From: an uncultured delta proteobacterium
GTDB taxonomy: Bacteria; Desulfobacterota; Desulfovibrionia; Desulfovibrionales; Desulfovibrionaceae
Length of the DNA stretch: 51,423 nt
Direction: 5' to 3'
Assembly (NCBI GenBank): GCA_903843965.1
Contig: CAIMRY010000032.1
Location: 1-51,423, forward strand
This document shows positions 51,266 through 51,423 of the stretch, in pieces. Below the pieces are notes generated by a model that was given only the letters and a program-made list of their open reading frames with translations, made no database searches and had not been told where the DNA came from. Made by a program: the position numbers and the translations under genes. Position 1 is the first letter of the stretch. Each line of letters opens with the position of its first letter.

Positions 51266-51423
51266 TGTGAAGTTATAGGAGGATGTTCACTCGGCCCGAA
51301 TCGGTCAAATTGGGTTTGCGAGAACTCATTTGCCGAGGGAGGACCGAGTGAACATCCATAGAAATGCCAGATTGACCTTGACTCGTCGAGAGGAATTGGT
51401 GGGGCGGGTTGCGGCTGGGGACA
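51266..51423 (+). mobile_element. IS481-family insertion sequence, left end (truncated by the window)
   Basis: The end starts TGTGAAG, as in IS481, directly after GCTAGG (51260-51265), which matches the NCTAGN target that IS481 duplicates as 6 bases. The right end and second target copy lie outside the window. A perfect 14-bp inverted repeat (51281-51294 and 51344-51357) surrounds the leader and covers the transposase start. Confidence 0.85.
51348..51423 (+). CDS. IS481-family transposase, N-terminus only
   Basis: The GTG at 51348 opens a frame reading VNIHRNARLTLTRREELVG, the typical start of IS481 transposases (helix-turn-helix before a DDE integrase core). Only 25 residues are in the window. 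The start codon and part of the ribosome-binding region lie in the right arm of the 14-bp inverted repeat, so translation from transcripts entering from upstream could be blocked. Confidence 0.8.
   Translation, partial: MNIHRNARLTLTRREELVGRVAAGD

Overview
The window looks like a chromosomal piece of a GC-rich deltaproteobacterium of the Desulfovibrionaceae type. This is an inference from protein character (argS, radA, fabD, hemW, CopA/CopZ, many PAS/HDOD/GGDEF proteins, OmpH-, SPOR- and NlpC-type envelope proteins) and from base composition; no rRNA or other decisive taxonomic marker is present. It has two parts of visibly different composition: a less GC-rich accessory region (about 1-14,230) and a very GC-rich core-like region (about 14,300-51,265). 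The right edge is the start of an IS481-family insertion sequence.

Accessory region. From the left: an AlbA_2/Schlafen-type regulator, a large serine recombinase with a nested dyad before it, and a minus-strand operon led by a tyrosine recombinase and followed by three unrecognised genes. Next comes about 900 bases without a convincing gene but with strong inverted repeats. After it lies a compact plus-strand module: a WYL-domain regulator, a DEDDh 3'-5' exonuclease, an AT-rich PD-(D/E)XK nuclease and a small unknown protein. A minus-strand operon then encodes a shortened DnaE-like protein (PHP domain kept, polymerase active site lost) and an ABC-2-type exporter (ATPase and permease, overlapping by 4 bases). 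The region ends at the 3' half of a tRNA-Ala(GGC) gene that still has its own intrinsic terminator, which suggests an integration scar. The nuclease module and the DnaE-like/exporter operon are the best candidates for something undescribed.

Core region. Minus strand: a MacB/FtsX-type permease, fabD and radA. Plus strand: a radical SAM protein, argS, a SPOR protein, a secreted-looking GPAG-repeat protein of unknown role, a Sel1-repeat protein, a small-molecule-type N6-adenine methyltransferase and an OmpH-like lipoprotein ending at a clear terminator. Then come a 3D-domain protein and a large PAS/GAF histidine kinase (minus), copA-copZ with a CsoR-like dyad, an MFS exporter, a MerR-like coiled-coil regulator (minus), an NlpC/P60 lipoprotein overlapping hemW, a kinase-like protein lacking the phospho-acceptor histidine plus an HDOD protein (minus), a PAS-GGDEF diguanylate cyclase, a membrane GH17 enzyme, an RsmF/NSUN-type rRNA methyltransferase (minus), a VCBS/FG-GAP-type secreted protein, an RluA-type pseudouridine synthase, a BON lipoprotein and a second NlpC/P60 lipoprotein.

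Two intergenic regions, 23 kb apart and in opposite orientation, carry the same composite repeat: a 20-bp-arm hairpin with a compensatory base-pair change between copies, next to a second hairpin. The IS481-type element sits exactly after a GCTAGG target that includes the stop codon of the last chromosomal gene, and its transposase start codon lies inside a perfect 14-bp inverted repeat.
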